This document shows, piece after piece, positions 1 to 45,175 of a stretch of DNA of 64,000 nucleotides. Source of the DNA: Plotosus lineatus (taxonomy: Eukaryota > Chordata > Actinopteri > Siluriformes > Plotosidae); the NCBI GenBank assembly GCA_024760905.1, contig CM045729.1, positions 78,674,050-78,738,049 on the forward strand, read 5' to 3'. Every line of letters begins with the position of its first letter. Within the stretch, counting starts at the first letter, position 1. The notes under the pieces are model-generated. The model made no database searches, was not told the origin of the DNA, and was given only the letters and a program-made list of their open reading frames with translations. A program made the translations under genes and the position numbers.

Positions 1-104
1 AATCACACATTTATCCCTGAATCAATCTCACCCCCGACACAGCAAGCCTAAATGTAGTGTGTGGTATAAGCACTGTGCTTGTACTAAACAGACTGCCTGG
101 GGTT

Positions 105-240
<136 letters not shown>

Positions 241-536
241 CCCAGGAAGCTTTCATAGGCTGTGCACTTAAGAGAAAAGGCACTCATGAGTACATGGAAG
301 TCTATATAAATGCATATACAAACACATGATTGGCACAGATCTCAAGGGGGAGGAAATGATGACGCAGTTTGAGTTTGCGACGAACCTGCAGAATCCAAAC
401 TTTTAGACAAAACATGTCGCCCAGCCGTACACATATTTTTCTTAATAAGTTTTGTTTCAAACACTTTCAGCACAGTGGGGTAGGACTGCTTTTGATATTG
501 GGTTAATTAGCAAGCTAGCAACTCATGCTCCTGCTC

Positions 537-540
<4 letters not shown>

Positions 541-608
<68 letters not shown>
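541..608. repeat. (GT)34 microsatellite
   Basis: An uninterrupted GT run followed by a short GA run, about 190 bp upstream of the transmembrane exon of acvr2a. No SINE flank is visible. Confidence 0.97.
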
Positions 609-612
<4 letters not shown>

Positions 613-798
613 GAGAGAGAGAGAGAATCCAGTGTGATGTAGAGCTACCAGTGCTTCCTGACTGTTTCATTATTCCACATTTGTACGGCCTCTGTTTATG
701 AAAATATGCTTCCCATGACATTGTGTAACCTGAATAAACATTTTGTACAAGAACAGTGTTTTTGATATTTTCTGTCTTGATCTCTCTCTGTTCTCCAG

Positions 799-33968
<33,170 letters not shown>

Positions 33969-34140
33969 CTAGAGGAGAACAGCGTGTGATGTCACGCAGG
34001 CAAAAGACAAAACAAAACAAAAAGCATAGCTTAGAGCTGCTGGCTCTTAAATCCTTGGTGATTGAACTGGACTTGTACAGCGATTGTACTGCGATCACCA
34101 ACGCTGGATTTTTACAATTTTACGTGCTCGTTTCAGTAGC

Positions 34141-34143
<3 letters not shown>

Positions 34144-34214
<71 letters not shown>
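34144..34214. repeat. (GT)n microsatellite in the 3' UTR
   Basis: About 35 GT units, 175 bp downstream of the acvr2a stop codon. A (CA)n run of similar length lies 560 bp further on at 34772-34831, in the complementary sense. Confidence 0.95.
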
Positions 34215-34217
<3 letters not shown>

Positions 34218-34762
34218 ACTTCATGTCATGGGTCCTGGAAAGGATGATCAGATTTCAATCCAGCAAGAGGACCTCAGGCCACACACTCTCTCACTTTTCG
34301 CTACCAGACAGTGTCATGTGACACTATTGTGACTGGCATTTTTCTTTTTTCTTCTGATTAAGAAAGAGAGAAACGAGAGAAAAAACTTTAACAGTGTAAA
34401 ACAAACAAAACAAAACAAAAAAACAAAGAAAAGGGCAACAGTACTTTTTAAAAACGCACCTGACTCGTTGCAACTCCAATATGAAACAGCTTCTGAATGT
34501 CTAGCGTGTCACTGCTGTATATTCAACCGAGAGGGTGAACGGGGAAAAAAAAAATTTGATTGTTTTGTATCTCTGGATTTCCCTCCCAGCGTTTCTGTCA
34601 AATAACCACGAACCTCTCTCGACAAGGTATACCTCAGTTTCTCATCCTAATAACAAGCTTGTTTTGTAACACTATTTAAAGGAAAAACATTATCAAGCTT
34701 TCCTTCAACCTGAAAAGGACAAAGAAGCTTTTTAATACGGGGGAAAACTTTTTTAAGTATAT

Positions 34763-34771
<9 letters not shown>

Positions 34772-34831
<60 letters not shown>
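34772..34831. repeat. (CA)n microsatellite in the 3' UTR
   Basis: About 30 CA units. Together with 34144-34214 it could pair within one transcript. Confidence 0.95.
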
Positions 34832-34835
<4 letters not shown>

Positions 34836-35571
34836 GTGACCAATTATGCCAAGAAATTATGGCCATTCATAAACCAGTGTTTTCTGCCTTTCTTTCTATG
34901 ACTTCATGTCTTTTTCCGTGTTGCCCAGCTGTTTAAAATGTGACTGTTTTCTGTGACAAATTGATTGTAAAAAGAAAAAGAACGAAATCTGTTTTTAGAA
35001 CTTTATCAAAAAAAAACCTGTTGAGAAGAAAAATCCCTGAAATATATGAATTCTGTGAAAATATGAAAGCACTTACTTACAGTATAGGTTTGCAGTGTCC
35101 TCACAGCGACTGACATAACGTGCATGCCTTGTATTTCTTTTTCTCGTGCGTGAAATCTCAAGCAGTCGTCAATCTCCCTTATTCTTCTTCTTATTATTAT
35201 TGTTATCATTAATTTTGAAATCATTTGCTTCGGTTACAATCCATCTTCAATCAGGGTATTGTGTCTTTTTGTTTTTTGCAGGTCCTTACCTGCCTCCCAA
35301 GCTTACCTTAACCCGACTTCTTTTACCCGAATCCCAGCCCCAGTGTAAATATGTGTAACATAAAAAAAAAAAAAGAAAAGAAAGAACGAAGAACAGCCTC
35401 AGATTAGCGTCTACACGTCACAACATTCGTACAGTTTATGTCTCAGGAAGCCCTTATTCTTTCGAGTGTTTCTCATTCCGGTGCCATTCTGGTGATCTCC
35501 ATTGTTTTGTGAATGCAAGAGGCCTTCATGACATCCTTTATTCATCTGTTTTAACCTGGAGATCACAACCT

Positions 35572-35573
<2 letters not shown>

Positions 35574-35624
<51 letters not shown>
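35574..35624. repeat. (CA)n microsatellite
   Basis: About 25 CA units in the probable 3' UTR. Confidence 0.95.
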
Positions 35625-35626
<2 letters not shown>

Positions 35627-36683
35627 ATTTCTGCTGCATTTTCAAGCACCAAGCTATAAGATGCCATATGGAGCATGTAGAATCTGAAACAAGTATTATC
35701 TTAATATCCTGTCGTCACTCGTTTATTAACATCGACCTCTGAACATTTTCAGGTCATTGTTTATTGATTGTTGTTTTTTTTTTTTTCTCTACCCATTATA
35801 ACTCCATGCTAAAGCATTCAGGTCCACATGACCGTATGCAAACAGGTGTGCTCTCAGCTCCAGCATTTCTCGTCAACCTCGGACACGCACGTGCATCGTG
35901 CTGCTCGTCTTTTCTGACCAGGTGCCAATGTATATCAGTGCAAGAGCGCACAGACTTTTCTCAGAGATCGCCCCCGCCCTGGAGCTCATTCTACCTTCGC
36001 AGCTCTGGGACATGATTTTATTTGCACGGTGCTGACTGGCCGCTTGATTTTAAAGGCCACGTTAGCATTTTGGGATAAGTATTGATCGAAACACCAGGTT
36101 TGCTCGTAGGAGGCTGGATTGAGTGCAGTCTGAGCCTGGATTCACACCTTCAGGCTACATGCTAACAATGAGTAGCTTCTGTTCATGTATAATCCATGTA
36201 GCTGGTTTTCTAATGCCTTGTTCAACATAACCGTGTGGGTGTGTCTGAACTGGAAATCAGGACGGTAGTGATTTTTGGTCGGAATTTATTCCAATCGATG
36301 GTGGGAAGAGCAATACAGGGGTCCGTGTGTATTTATTTTTAATCATAGACAGTGTATCGCGTAAATAGTCGGCCTGTTAGCGCCAGTGCGTATTCGGTCC
36401 ATTTGTTCCTTTTAGATTAATGGCCTTCAAGTGTTGTGTGATATTTACATATGGGTGTAAATATTTGAGTCAGATACAGGTGCTATTTTGTGAAACTGAT
36501 TTAAAAAGCACTTCCCTACGCTATAAGATGTCTTTTGGATAGTCTTGTTATTATCGCAGTAATTCCATGAATATGGTTTGGTTTTAAAGACTTTATGAGT
36601 GAATGTATTGTGTCATTTATATTGTACTTTAACCAGCAGGTGGCAATAATTACAGCTTTCAGTCCAGAGAGCTGCCCACAAGA

Positions 36684-37316
36684 GGTCCAAAAGTATGTGG
36701 ACACCCGACCATCCTGCCCATATTTTTCGAAACTAAGAAACCCAAACCCTGTGTCCGAACCACACAGACGCCCCTGTGCACCGACCGAGCTCAGTGAAAG
36801 CATGGATTGAGAAGGTCGGAGTGAATGACCTCAAATTTTCCCCACAGAGTCCTGACCTCAACCCCCATATACCTTGGGAATGAACTGAATTACTGTCTGA
36901 ACGCCAACATCAGCAGTGCCTAGGTCGTTACTAATAATACCAAACGAAGAGTAAACCAGCCACGGTGGCGGAATGGTTAGTACGTCTGCTTCACAGCAAG
37001 AAGGTTCGGATCCCAGGTGAGGCCGCTTCTCTGTGGCGTTTGCATGTTCATAACATGAAGAAGTAGGTTTCCTCCCAAAGAGGCTGATTGTCTGTTCCAA
37101 ATTTCCCCTGTGGGTGAATGCGAATGGTTGGATAAATGTTTCCTTGAGATGTTCTGCGGTGTACCCCGCCTTCGTCCAGTGTCAACTGAGATAGGCTCCA
37201 GTCTCCCCATGACCCAAATACGATTAAGTGGTTCGGCAAATGAGTGAAAACGGTGAGATGAAGATGAAAACCAAAATGGGATCGCCGACGGTTGTCCACA
37301 TACTTTTGGCTGTATA
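36684..37316. mobile_element. Tc1-like DNA transposon relic split by a SINE
   Basis: The left end has CCAAAAGTATGTGGACAC, and the right end is the complement of GTCCACATACTTTTGGCTGT. Inside, 36845-36865 reads SPDLNPH, the Tc1 transposase SPDLNPIE motif. The rest of the coding region is lost. A family 2 SINE sits inside at about 36955-37258. Confidence 0.75.
36955..37258 (+). mobile_element. Family 2 SINE nested in the Tc1 relic
   Basis: Head GGTTAGTACGTCTGCTTCACA, B-box region GGTTCGGATCCC, body with TCTGTTCCAAATTTCCCC, tail TACGATTAAGTGGTTCGGC. It has no long GT run, unlike most copies here. Confidence 0.75.
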
Positions 37317-37824
37317 ATATGTTTTCACCTCCTTAAAGACAGGACTGTATAGATTATGTAGATTTTCTGTGTCCGTTTCAGACACACCCGGGATCTTCAG
37401 TGTTAATATGATGATCAGGGCCGTAAATCCTGTTCTGAGAGACTTCGCAAAGAAAAGAAAAAGAAAAAAAAAAAAAAAAAAATCCGGTCCTGTGGCTCCT
37501 TTAGTCATTTTCTCCTGAGTCAGTTAAGAGGGGCCCTATGTTACTACCCCCTGAACCATACCATATCCTCTCTCTGAGCAGCCCCTCTCTTCCCTTCCTT
37601 CGTGTTGGCAGAAGACTGGATTGAACAGTGCACCGTATGTAAATATAAATAACGTTCTAGATTGTGAAAACTAGCATGAGGTTGTGTTTTTTATGCTTAA
37701 ACAGCAAAAACACTTTATTAATATTATGACAAAATAATATTTTATTGTTGTTTATTTTGTATATCTGTATTTTAGGTTGTTTTATTAATTTATGTCACAG
37801 CCCAAACAAGTTATTTTTATTCTG

Positions 37825-37830
37825 AATAAA
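37825..37830 (+). promoter_or_regulatory. acvr2a: Candidate polyadenylation signal
   Basis: AATAAA followed by a GT/T-rich stretch (GGTTTTGCTTTATTT). It is the best first candidate for the end of acvr2a mRNA. Confidence 0.45.
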
Positions 37831-38383
37831 TGAGAAGTGGTTTTGCTTTATTTATACAACTGGTCCAATGAAACACTACGAAAAAGAAAAAAAACAAACA
37901 AAAAAAAACACCACACACTGATCTCGTCTCTTTACCTCAGACTTCCCGGTTCGGACTTGACGTTATCACAACACGAATAAGCAGTGTAGCACGATCGACC
38001 ACATGGTGCAAGCGTTGTGAAATATGTAACATTTCATGGGAATCGACCAGCAGGTTCTCTCCTCCTCCTCCTCCTCCGTCTTTTTCTCCTGCCAACAGGA
38101 CACACTTTGTGGTGTTTGGTGACCTGCTTTTTTAATTTTCTTTATTTATTTCCCTTTCTTTTCTTTTTTTCTTTCTTTTTTTTTTTTTTTAAATTTTGCT
38201 CACTGCGATACCACTGATCATCGCCGTACCAAAAACTGGCCATCTTGGGTGCACGCGATGAGATATTACCTTCATCCCTGAAACGCCATTTGAATAAAAG
38301 TATTGAATATTCATATTCAGGACCTAGTTGGAAGTCGTTGTTACATATTGTACAGATGAAATTTTATGCTACTCCTCCCTTCG

Positions 38384-38389
38384 AATAAA
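38384..38389 (+). promoter_or_regulatory. acvr2a: Second candidate polyadenylation signal
   Basis: AATAAA followed within 30 bases by TGCTCTGACTTGTCTGTGTC, a GU-rich downstream element. The longest acvr2a transcript could end near 38410. Confidence 0.4.
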
Positions 38390-38524
38390 GTTATAGTGAC
38401 TGCTCTGACTTGTCTGTGTCTGAGTGCTGGTGTGTGAATCTTCTGCTGCAGCGCAACGTGGTTACTAATATATTACCCACAAAACCTATTCTCACATGCT
38501 ATAGGTCAGGATGGCACATTAACA

Positions 38525-38830
38525 TAGTGGTTGGGTGGCACGGTGGTGTAGTAGTTAGCACGTCCGCCTCACAGTAAGAAGGCCTGGGTTCGATTTAGGC
38601 CTGGGCGTTTCTGTGTGGAGATTGCATGTTCTCCCTGTACTTGTGTGGGTTTCCTCCGGGTACTCCGATTTCCTCCCACAGTCCAAAAACATGCGCAGTG
38701 GGTTAATTGGCTGTTCCAAATTGCCTGTGGGCGTGAGTGAGTCCGTATGTGGCCTGGCGAACCATCCGGTAGATCATTGTGATCACAGCCATGACAATCC
38801 GTGTATGAGCATCACTCAAGCTTCAGGGAT
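38525..38830 (+). mobile_element. Family 2 SINE
   Basis: Head GGCACGGTGGTGTAGTAGTTAG, B box GGGTTCGATTTAGG, body GTTTCCTCCGGGTACTCCG and CCACAGTCCAAAAACATGCG. The tail is degenerate and has no long GT run. Confidence 0.8.
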
Positions 38831-38889
38831 CGACGTCCATTCCTCATGATTGGATGTAGACGTAGAGCGAGAGAGCGAGAGAGAGAAAA

Positions 38890-39237
38890 CAGTGGTTCGT
38901 GTGTCACAGCAAGAAGATTTTGAGTTCAAGTTTCTGGTTTGGGCACCTCTGTTCTCCCTGTGTCCTTGGGGGGGGCGGTTGGGGGATGGTCCTCTGATTT
39001 CCTCCCACAGTCCCAAAAAAAAAAAAAAAAAAAATGCACAGTGTTCCAAATTTTCTAGGTGTGAGTGTTGTGTGTATCTATCCTGTGATGGCCTGGTGAG
39101 CCGTTCAGGGTGTACTATGTTGATGCGCGCCAGCCCCCCTCCGACCGTAATCAGGATTGAGCGGCTTAGACGAAATGGATGAATGATATCGATCAGCAAG
39201 AATCGCCCCTGGGTTTGGGATGCGAATGCGAATTTGG

Positions 39238-39274
<37 letters not shown>

Positions 39275-39395
39275 AGCCTGCGATGGTTTCGCCATGTGCC
39301 TTCAGCCCGCCTTAGCTGAGACAGGCTCCAGCCTCTCAGCGACCCGAGTAGGATTAAGCAGTTCGGTGAGTGAGTGAGATGGTATAGATGAGACA
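38890..39395 (+). mobile_element. Two adjoining family 2 SINE copies
   Basis: The first (38890-39180) goes from CACAGCAAGAAGATTTTGAG to a tail CAGGATTGAGCGGCTTAG, with an A20 run replacing part of the body at 39015-39034. The second (39195-39395) is a body/tail piece with (GT)n at 39238-39272 and a tail GTAGGATTAAGCAGTTCG. Confidence 0.7.
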
Positions 39396-39613
39396 TAGCA
39401 GCGAGACGGCGAAACTGCAGTACTGCATTTATTAAGAGTACGAGGCGATTGGTACATTTATGTAGCGTCCAAAATAGCATTAAACGGAAATTCAGTTATT
39501 TCTCCTGAATGAACGGATGGAACGGGCGAGTTATTCTGATCTCATTGTGTACTGTAAACACATAAGGTAGGAATGAACCATGACGGGGCTTACTCATACA
39601 AAATACAGGATTA

Positions 39614-39648
39614 TAGGGATCCCTCACTTTCCACGATTAATGCAGACC

Positions 39649-39692
<44 letters not shown>

Positions 39693-40292
39693 TCACGACC
39701 ACCGATTTCCGCGAAGTAGGATTCCCCCCGCGCGCGCGTGACTGATGTATACGTACATGTATATATAATATCAGTAAATATATATTCAACACTATAAAAT
39801 TTGTTGTCTGGGTTTTTTTTTTTTTTTTTTTTGGGGGGGGGTTGTTTATTTTTGTTTGTTTGTTTGTTTTGTTTTTGTTGTTTTTTGAATAATTGGCCTT
39901 GTTTTGCGGCATTTTTTCCTTAATTTCCTTATTTTTCAATGGATATTTTTGAAAAACCCGCGACCACCAAGTTCCGCGAAGTAGGATTCCCCCCCCCCGC
40001 GCGCGCGCGTGACTGATGTATACGTACATGTATATATAATATCAGTAAATATATATTCAACACTATAAAATTTGTTGTCTGGGTTTTTTTTTTTTTTTTT
40101 TTTGGGGGGGGGGTTGTTTATTTTTGTTTGTTTGTTTGTTTTGTTTTTGTTGTTTTTTTGAATAATTGGCCTTGTTTTGCGGCATTTTTTCCTTAATTTC
40201 CTTATTTTTTTTTTTTTCAATGGATATTTTTGAAAAACCCGCGATGCACTGAAGCCGCAGGAACTGAAACGCGCAGTAGCGAGGGATCGCTG
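39614..40292. mobile_element. Pogo/mariner-type MITE with an internal tandem duplication
   Basis: TA-flanked ends AGGGATCCCTCAC and the complement of GCGAGGGATCGCTG match the 29833 element. It holds (CA)n at 39652-39684 and a direct duplication of about 265 bp: GCGAAGTAGGATTCC starts at 39711 and again at 39976. Each unit carries CGTACATGTATATATAATAT, a T-then-G run and GTTTGTTTGTTTGTTTTG. Confidence 0.75.
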
Positions 40293-40449
40293 TAATTCCT
40301 TCGAACATCAGCGTTTTATTACTTTTATACCACAGCAATTTACCACAGATCATTTTTTATTATTTTCACAATTTTTATTTATTATATTATATTTTAATTT
40401 ATTAATAAGCTACTTGTGCACTGTCGAGTGTCCATATATGCACATTTTA

Positions 40450-40900
40450 GAATTTACTCAGAACCTGGAGATCACCGGTTTGGATCCAGGTTGATGCCGC
40501 GGCCAGCCGTGACTGGCAGCGAGTCGTCCGAGCTCTCACAGGAGAGAGGGACAGCATACGCTCTCTTCCCTGTCACTCACAACGATCGCCAGCCAATCAG
40601 GGGTATTTGAAAGCTCATTCATGCAAGGTTGCGGATAGTGCTTTCCCACCGCATGTGTTAGTCCGCCCCTGGGTATTCTGGTTTCTTCCCACAGTCCAAA
40701 CGCAGCACATTGGGTTAATTGGTTGTTCCAAATTGCCTTTAGGTGTAGATATACAGTACGTGTAAAATGTGTGTATTGCCACTCATTGGTCTCACGAGCT
40801 ATTTAGGGTGTACCATCCCTTCACCCAGAGTTGGCTGAGATAAACCTCAGCTTCCCCACAACCCTAGAAGGATTACACGGTTTTGCAAATGAGTGAGTTT
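40450..40900 (+). mobile_element. Degenerate family 2 SINE
   Basis: Recognisable parts are GGTTTCTTCCCACAGTCCAAA, GGGTTAATTGGTTGTTCC and the tail CTAGAAGGATTACACGG. The head is replaced by unrelated sequence, so the left limit is uncertain. Confidence 0.5.
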
Positions 40901-41040
40901 AGTTTCCTTTCAGTGACGCTTCAGTCAGCTGGAAACCCAGAACTCACCTGAACTGTCCATGTCATAGATACAATATGTAAATATAAATTATTAAAATATT
41001 ATTTTAGTTTGTGTTTATGTTTACATGTAGTACATACTTA

Positions 41041-41115
41041 ATCTGTCAGCAGAATCGCACAGTGACTAGCATGACCTCACGGCGAGAAATCCGAGGTTTG
41101 ATTCCCGAGCCAAAT
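41041..41115 (+). mobile_element. Family 2 SINE head fragment
   Basis: AGTGACTAGCATGACCTCACGG and GGTTTGATTCCCGAGCC correspond to the A and B box part of the head. Confidence 0.4.
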
Positions 41116-41279
41116 TCTTTCCTTCTTTACGAAATCACGCCATTTTTAACCATCATCCGATTTCTTTGGGGACAATCCTTCGGTTCTGAAATGATTCGAT
41201 AATTTACGTCAATTCAATGCGACTCGTAGAGCAAAGTCATTTTCAAAAATCCACATGTACATTTCAATTCAATTCAATG

Positions 41280-41406
41280 CCATCATTCATTCATTCACCA
41301 AACCACTTAATCCTGTGAGACTGGAGCCTATTTCAGCTGACTCTGGGCAAAGGTGGGGTAAACCCTGAACAGCTCATCAGTCCACTGCAGGGCCAATACA
41401 GACAAT

Positions 41407-41437
<31 letters not shown>

Positions 41438-41625
41438 CTATGTGCAATATGGAACAGTTAACCTATTGTGTCAGGACTATCGGAGGAAACCCGAGTGTCT
41501 GTGGGAACCCCATGCAAGCGTGGCGAGAACATCCAAACTGTTCATAGAAAAAGCCCTGGCAGAGCCTGGGATTCAAATGGGAGATACTTCCCACTGCATA
41601 CCAGCAACGCCTCACAACAGATCCA
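41280..41625 (-). mobile_element. Family 2 SINE with internal (CA)n
   Basis: Minus-strand copy. The tail is at 41290-41370 (AACCACTTAATCCTGTGAGAC on the + strand), the (CA)n at 41410-41437, the body with CGGAGGAAACCCGAG, and the head near 41600. Confidence 0.75.
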
Positions 41626-41799
41626 GTTGTTCAGTCGGTACAAAGTATCTCACGTCAAAGTCTTTATATCCATGAACTTGATTATTTTTCTGCACCGCAA
41701 CGTTGACAGCTGACTGTTGACGTTCCACCTAATGCATCCCACTCACTGGTACCACAGTAACCTGTGACAAGATCCTCAGTTTTATTTTCTTGACCTATC

Positions 41800-42095
41800 G
41801 GTGCTCTAAAGGTCTAGGGGTTCAAGCCATACGATCACTGGGTTGTCACTGCTGTCCCCTCCGGTGCAGCCTACTGGGTTATCAAAGGCGTGCCGTGTGT
41901 CTCACTGTTTATGGTGAGAGGCTGTAAAAGCGCCATTGCTGACTTTCGTCGAGTGTAGCTGAATAGCCGGCAGCATGTTCTTGCCCTGCGATGCCCTGGC
42001 GAGCAAAACACCGTGTACTCTTCCGTTGCCTAGAATCGGGTGAGATGGGCGCCGGTGTCGCCTGAACATTAATTTAGGATTACGTGGGTCAGAAA
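41800..42095 (+). mobile_element. Chimeric SINE (family 1 body joined to family 2 tail)
   Basis: Starting near GGTCTAGGGGTTCAAGCC, it follows family 1 through GGGTTATCAAAGGCGTGCCG and GCCATTGCTGACTTTCGTC. After GGCAGCATGTTC it switches to the family 2 tail: GCCCTGCGATGCCCTGGCGA, then GGGTGAGATGGGCGCCGG and AGGATTACGTGG. The junction is the same as at 45.05 and 46.29 kb. Confidence 0.85.
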
Positions 42096-42258
42096 CTAAA
42101 TGAACGAATCAGTGCTCATCACAATTTTAATGTTATGGTTGATCAATGTAAACAGAAAAAAATTGTTTTCAGGTTGTCCATCAGTCCACCCGAGACTCCG
42201 GTTCAACTTATAAACCTGAAAAACATCTTAAAAAGCTCATTACTGTACTGCACCACCA

Positions 42259-42615
42259 AGGGGCAGTGGTGGTCTAGTGGTATAGGGCGCTGGATCACTG
42301 ATCCAAAGGTTGGCGGTTCGAGTCCCACTCTCCACAGAGTTGTCACTGTCCCCCCCAGTGCGGCTAACTGGGTTATCAAAGGCGGGCCATGTCTCTCACT
42401 GTCTATGGTGAGAGGCATGTAAAAGAACCATTGCTGACTTTCGTAAAGAGTAGCTGCAAAGTCGTCAACGTGTTTCTATCCCTTGCTAAAAGGGTTGTGA
42501 CAGGAAGGGCATCCGACGTAAAAACCTCTGCCAAATTAAACGTGCGAATCAAAATGATTCGCTGTGGCGACTCCCGAGTAAATAAAAGGGAAAAAGCCGA
42601 AAGGAAGACAGACAG
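42259..42615 (+). mobile_element. Full-length RTE-tailed SINE (family 1)
   Basis: It is flanked by ACTGTACTGCACCACCA at 42242-42258 and 42616-42632. A box TGGTCTAGTGG, B box GGTTCGAGTCC, and an RTE 5'-like and 3'-like tail. It is close in sequence to the 15858 copy, which suggests recent activity of the family. Confidence 0.95.
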
Positions 42616-43247
42616 ACTGTACTGCACCACCAGTCTGCATGTAAAGGTGTTTCTGGCATTCAAAGCCTGCGAGGTCTCTTACCATGGTGATGGTGTAGTC
42701 ATGCGGTCATGATGGACAGCAGTGCAGCCAACGTTATAGAACCTATGTTGTATATTAATATATTGTCATTTCAAAGGTTTGCGCTGAAAAGGAATCTGGT
42801 GTTTATATCCAGCTCTGACTGTGTAGTATGCAGATGGCTGAGGGAGCCACACAACACTATTTCAGCCAATCAGCAACTTACTTGTAGGCCAAAAAGGAAG
42901 TTTCATTGTGACTGCCGTTGCCATGAATGAAAATCAATTTCAAGGGGTGGGGGTAGGTGGTGGTGGTGGTGGTGTAGTACTCTGGCTGTTATAGTCCAAC
43001 ATCAACGGTCTTACCCCAGAAGGGTTGACTGCACTGTTTACACTTCAGCAATATCAGGTTCAGAATGCGAGCTCACCACTGCCGTGTTCCTGCCGTGTTC
43101 CTGCTGTGCTGAGATGGACCATGATCCAAATAATATCCGCTCAGTGGAGGTCTCATGGTGTTTCCTTGCTATTAAGTGATATGGAGGAGGAAAGCAAATA
43201 TACAGCCCATGGTAACATACTGATTAGCCTAATGTGCGTGGTTTGGG

Positions 43248-43352
43248 GATGTTTTAAAAACCAGAGTACTTGGAGGAAACTCATGCAAGCACAAGGAGAA
43301 GATTCAAACTCCACACAGAAATTCCAGCGCCAAGGGCAGGATCTGAACCCGG
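43248..43352 (-). mobile_element. Family 2 SINE fragment
   Basis: Middle part only: + strand CCAGAGTACTTGGAGGAAAC, then CTCCACACAGAAATTCCAG and GGATCTGAACCCGGGACG. Confidence 0.55.
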
Positions 43353-43374
43353 GACGCTCTTTGTTTCATTCATT

Positions 43375-43708
43375 TTCTGAACCGTTTAATCCTAATTAGG
43401 GTCGCGAGGAGGCTGGCACCCATCTCAGCTGACTCTGGGTGAGGGTGGAATACATCCTGAGACAGCTCGCCAGGCCATCACAGAACCAGCACTCACACAA
43501 TCATTCACACCTCGGGGAGATCTGGAACAGCTAATTATTACCATTACTGTGCATGGTTTTGGACTGTGGGAGGAAACCGGAGTACCCAGAGGAAACCCAC
43601 ACAAGCACTGGGAGAACATGTAAACACCACACAGAAACGCCCAGGTTGGGAATCGAACCCAGAACCTTCTTGCTGTGAGACGGACGCGCTAACCACCGTC
43701 TCCGCCTT
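43375..43708 (-). mobile_element. Family 2 SINE, nearly complete
   Basis: Minus strand, from the head near 43700 (+ strand GTGAGACGGACGCGCTAACC) and B box region GGGAATCGAACCCAGAAC to the tail at 43385 (AACCGTTTAATCCTAATTAG). There is no CA run in this copy, so it shows the unexpanded state. Confidence 0.8.
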
Positions 43709-44726
43709 GCTCTTCGTTTCTGGAAGAACTTTTGTTCGGCTCTTAATTCCTTAAAAGTCTGAAATCCAGAGCCATCGTGTGCTCTGAAAAAAAAGTCGAC
43801 CAAATGGTCAGAAGGATTTATGTTCCAGTTTTTCTTCAGTCTGATAAAGCCGCGCCAGGAACAACTGCCCAATTAGGGAAGGGGGGGGGGGGGGGGGGGC
43901 CTACTATTCCAAGACTTCATGTCCTAAATTTCAACTCGCTCCAAATTTCCCTCAGCAAAGTTGAACTTTCTTTTCCTATCAGGAACACCAGGGACCCGTC
44001 TTTCACTGATTTTGATTTATTACATGGGACACAGCATGGTTTACGCCCCACAATACGACTCACAATATGGTGAAATATGACAGATTGGTCAACAAGAGTA
44101 CACCGAGACATAGGCTAAAGCGGAGAAGAACATTATACAGAGATATCGTGTGAGCAGATGGGCTCCCACGCGTACAGATATATTGCTACTCTTAAAGAGC
44201 GCGTCGACCCCATAAAATTTCTCTCAACAACAACCATCTGATGAATGTGCCGTTATATTTAGGCTATTTTCCCTGGTGTGGCGTGCCGTGCTTCCCCCGT
44301 TCGTACTACACATTTTTTTGCTCGGCGTGATGAATCACCATCTTTGCCCTGGTGATATTTATTGAGTTGATTTGGGGCCCAAGCACTTTGTACAACAGTC
44401 GAGCAATTATGGCTTTTCAGTCTGAGGCCTGGATCAGTTCATACTGAATGCCCCATGCTGGAGGAGGAAGCAAACAGGATTCAGAGATCCGAAGGATTCA
44501 GGATTCAGGATTTTTAATCGCCATTTGTGTTTTTTACACACGTGGGAATTCTTGTGCGTTTGTTCAAGGAGTCGAGTTACAAGCAGAAAAGGCGGCTCAA
44601 ATCAACAACACACAAACTACTATAAAATAAACACATAAAAATTCTGTATCTAAAAGGACCTCACACAGACCCAGCAAACAATACAATACTAACAACAAAA
44701 TTAATAAAAATAAAATGATCATGATG

Positions 44727-44727
<1 letters not shown>

Positions 44728-44762
<35 letters not shown>
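44728..44762. repeat. (TAA)n microsatellite
   Basis: About 11 units in the LINE 3' region. Confidence 0.95.
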
Positions 44763-44763
<1 letters not shown>

Positions 44764-44839
44764 AATAAATAAATCAGTAGATAACCGCAGTAAACAAAAT
44801 TGCACTAAATTATATTATAATTGTATAATTTTATATTTA

Positions 44840-45175
44840 GGGGCAGTGGTGGTCTAGTGGTATAAGGCGCCGGATCGCTGATCCAAAGGTTGGGGGTTCG
44901 ATTCCCACTCTCCACAAGGTTATCCCCCCCCCCCGTGGAGCTAACTGGGTTATCAAAGGCCGGCCATGTCTCTCACTGTCTATGGTGTGAGGCATGTAAG
45001 AGAACCATTGCTGACTTTCGTAAAGAGTAGCTGCAAAGCTGTCAGCGTGTTTCCGCCCTGCGATGGCCTGGCGAGCTGTCCAGGGTGTACTCTGCCCTCG
45101 CCCTGAGTTGGCTGGGATGAGCACCAGCCTCCCCGTGACCCTAATTAGGATGAAGCGGTCACAGAAAATGAACTG
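44840..45175 (+). mobile_element. Chimeric SINE (family 1 body joined to family 2 tail)
   Basis: An intact family 1 head (TGGTCTAGTGG, GGTTCGATTCC) and body reach GCTGTCAGCGTGTTTC. The sequence then turns into CGCCCTGCGATGGCCTGGCG and the family 2 tail CTAATTAGGATGAAGCGG. TTATATTTA on both sides may be a short target duplication. Confidence 0.88.

Larger units (their letters stand above)
33969..37850 (+). other. acvr2a: Probable acvr2a 3' UTR
   Basis: No AATAAA is seen in 33969-37800. It holds (GT)n at 34144-34214, (CA)n at 34772-34831 and (CA)n at 35574-35624. A Tc1 relic with a nested SINE lies at 36684-37316. The AT-rich stretch 37640-37840 looks like mRNA 3' end sequence. The UTR would be long (about 3.9 kb), in keeping with this gene in other vertebrates, but its extent is inferred. 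Confidence 0.5.
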
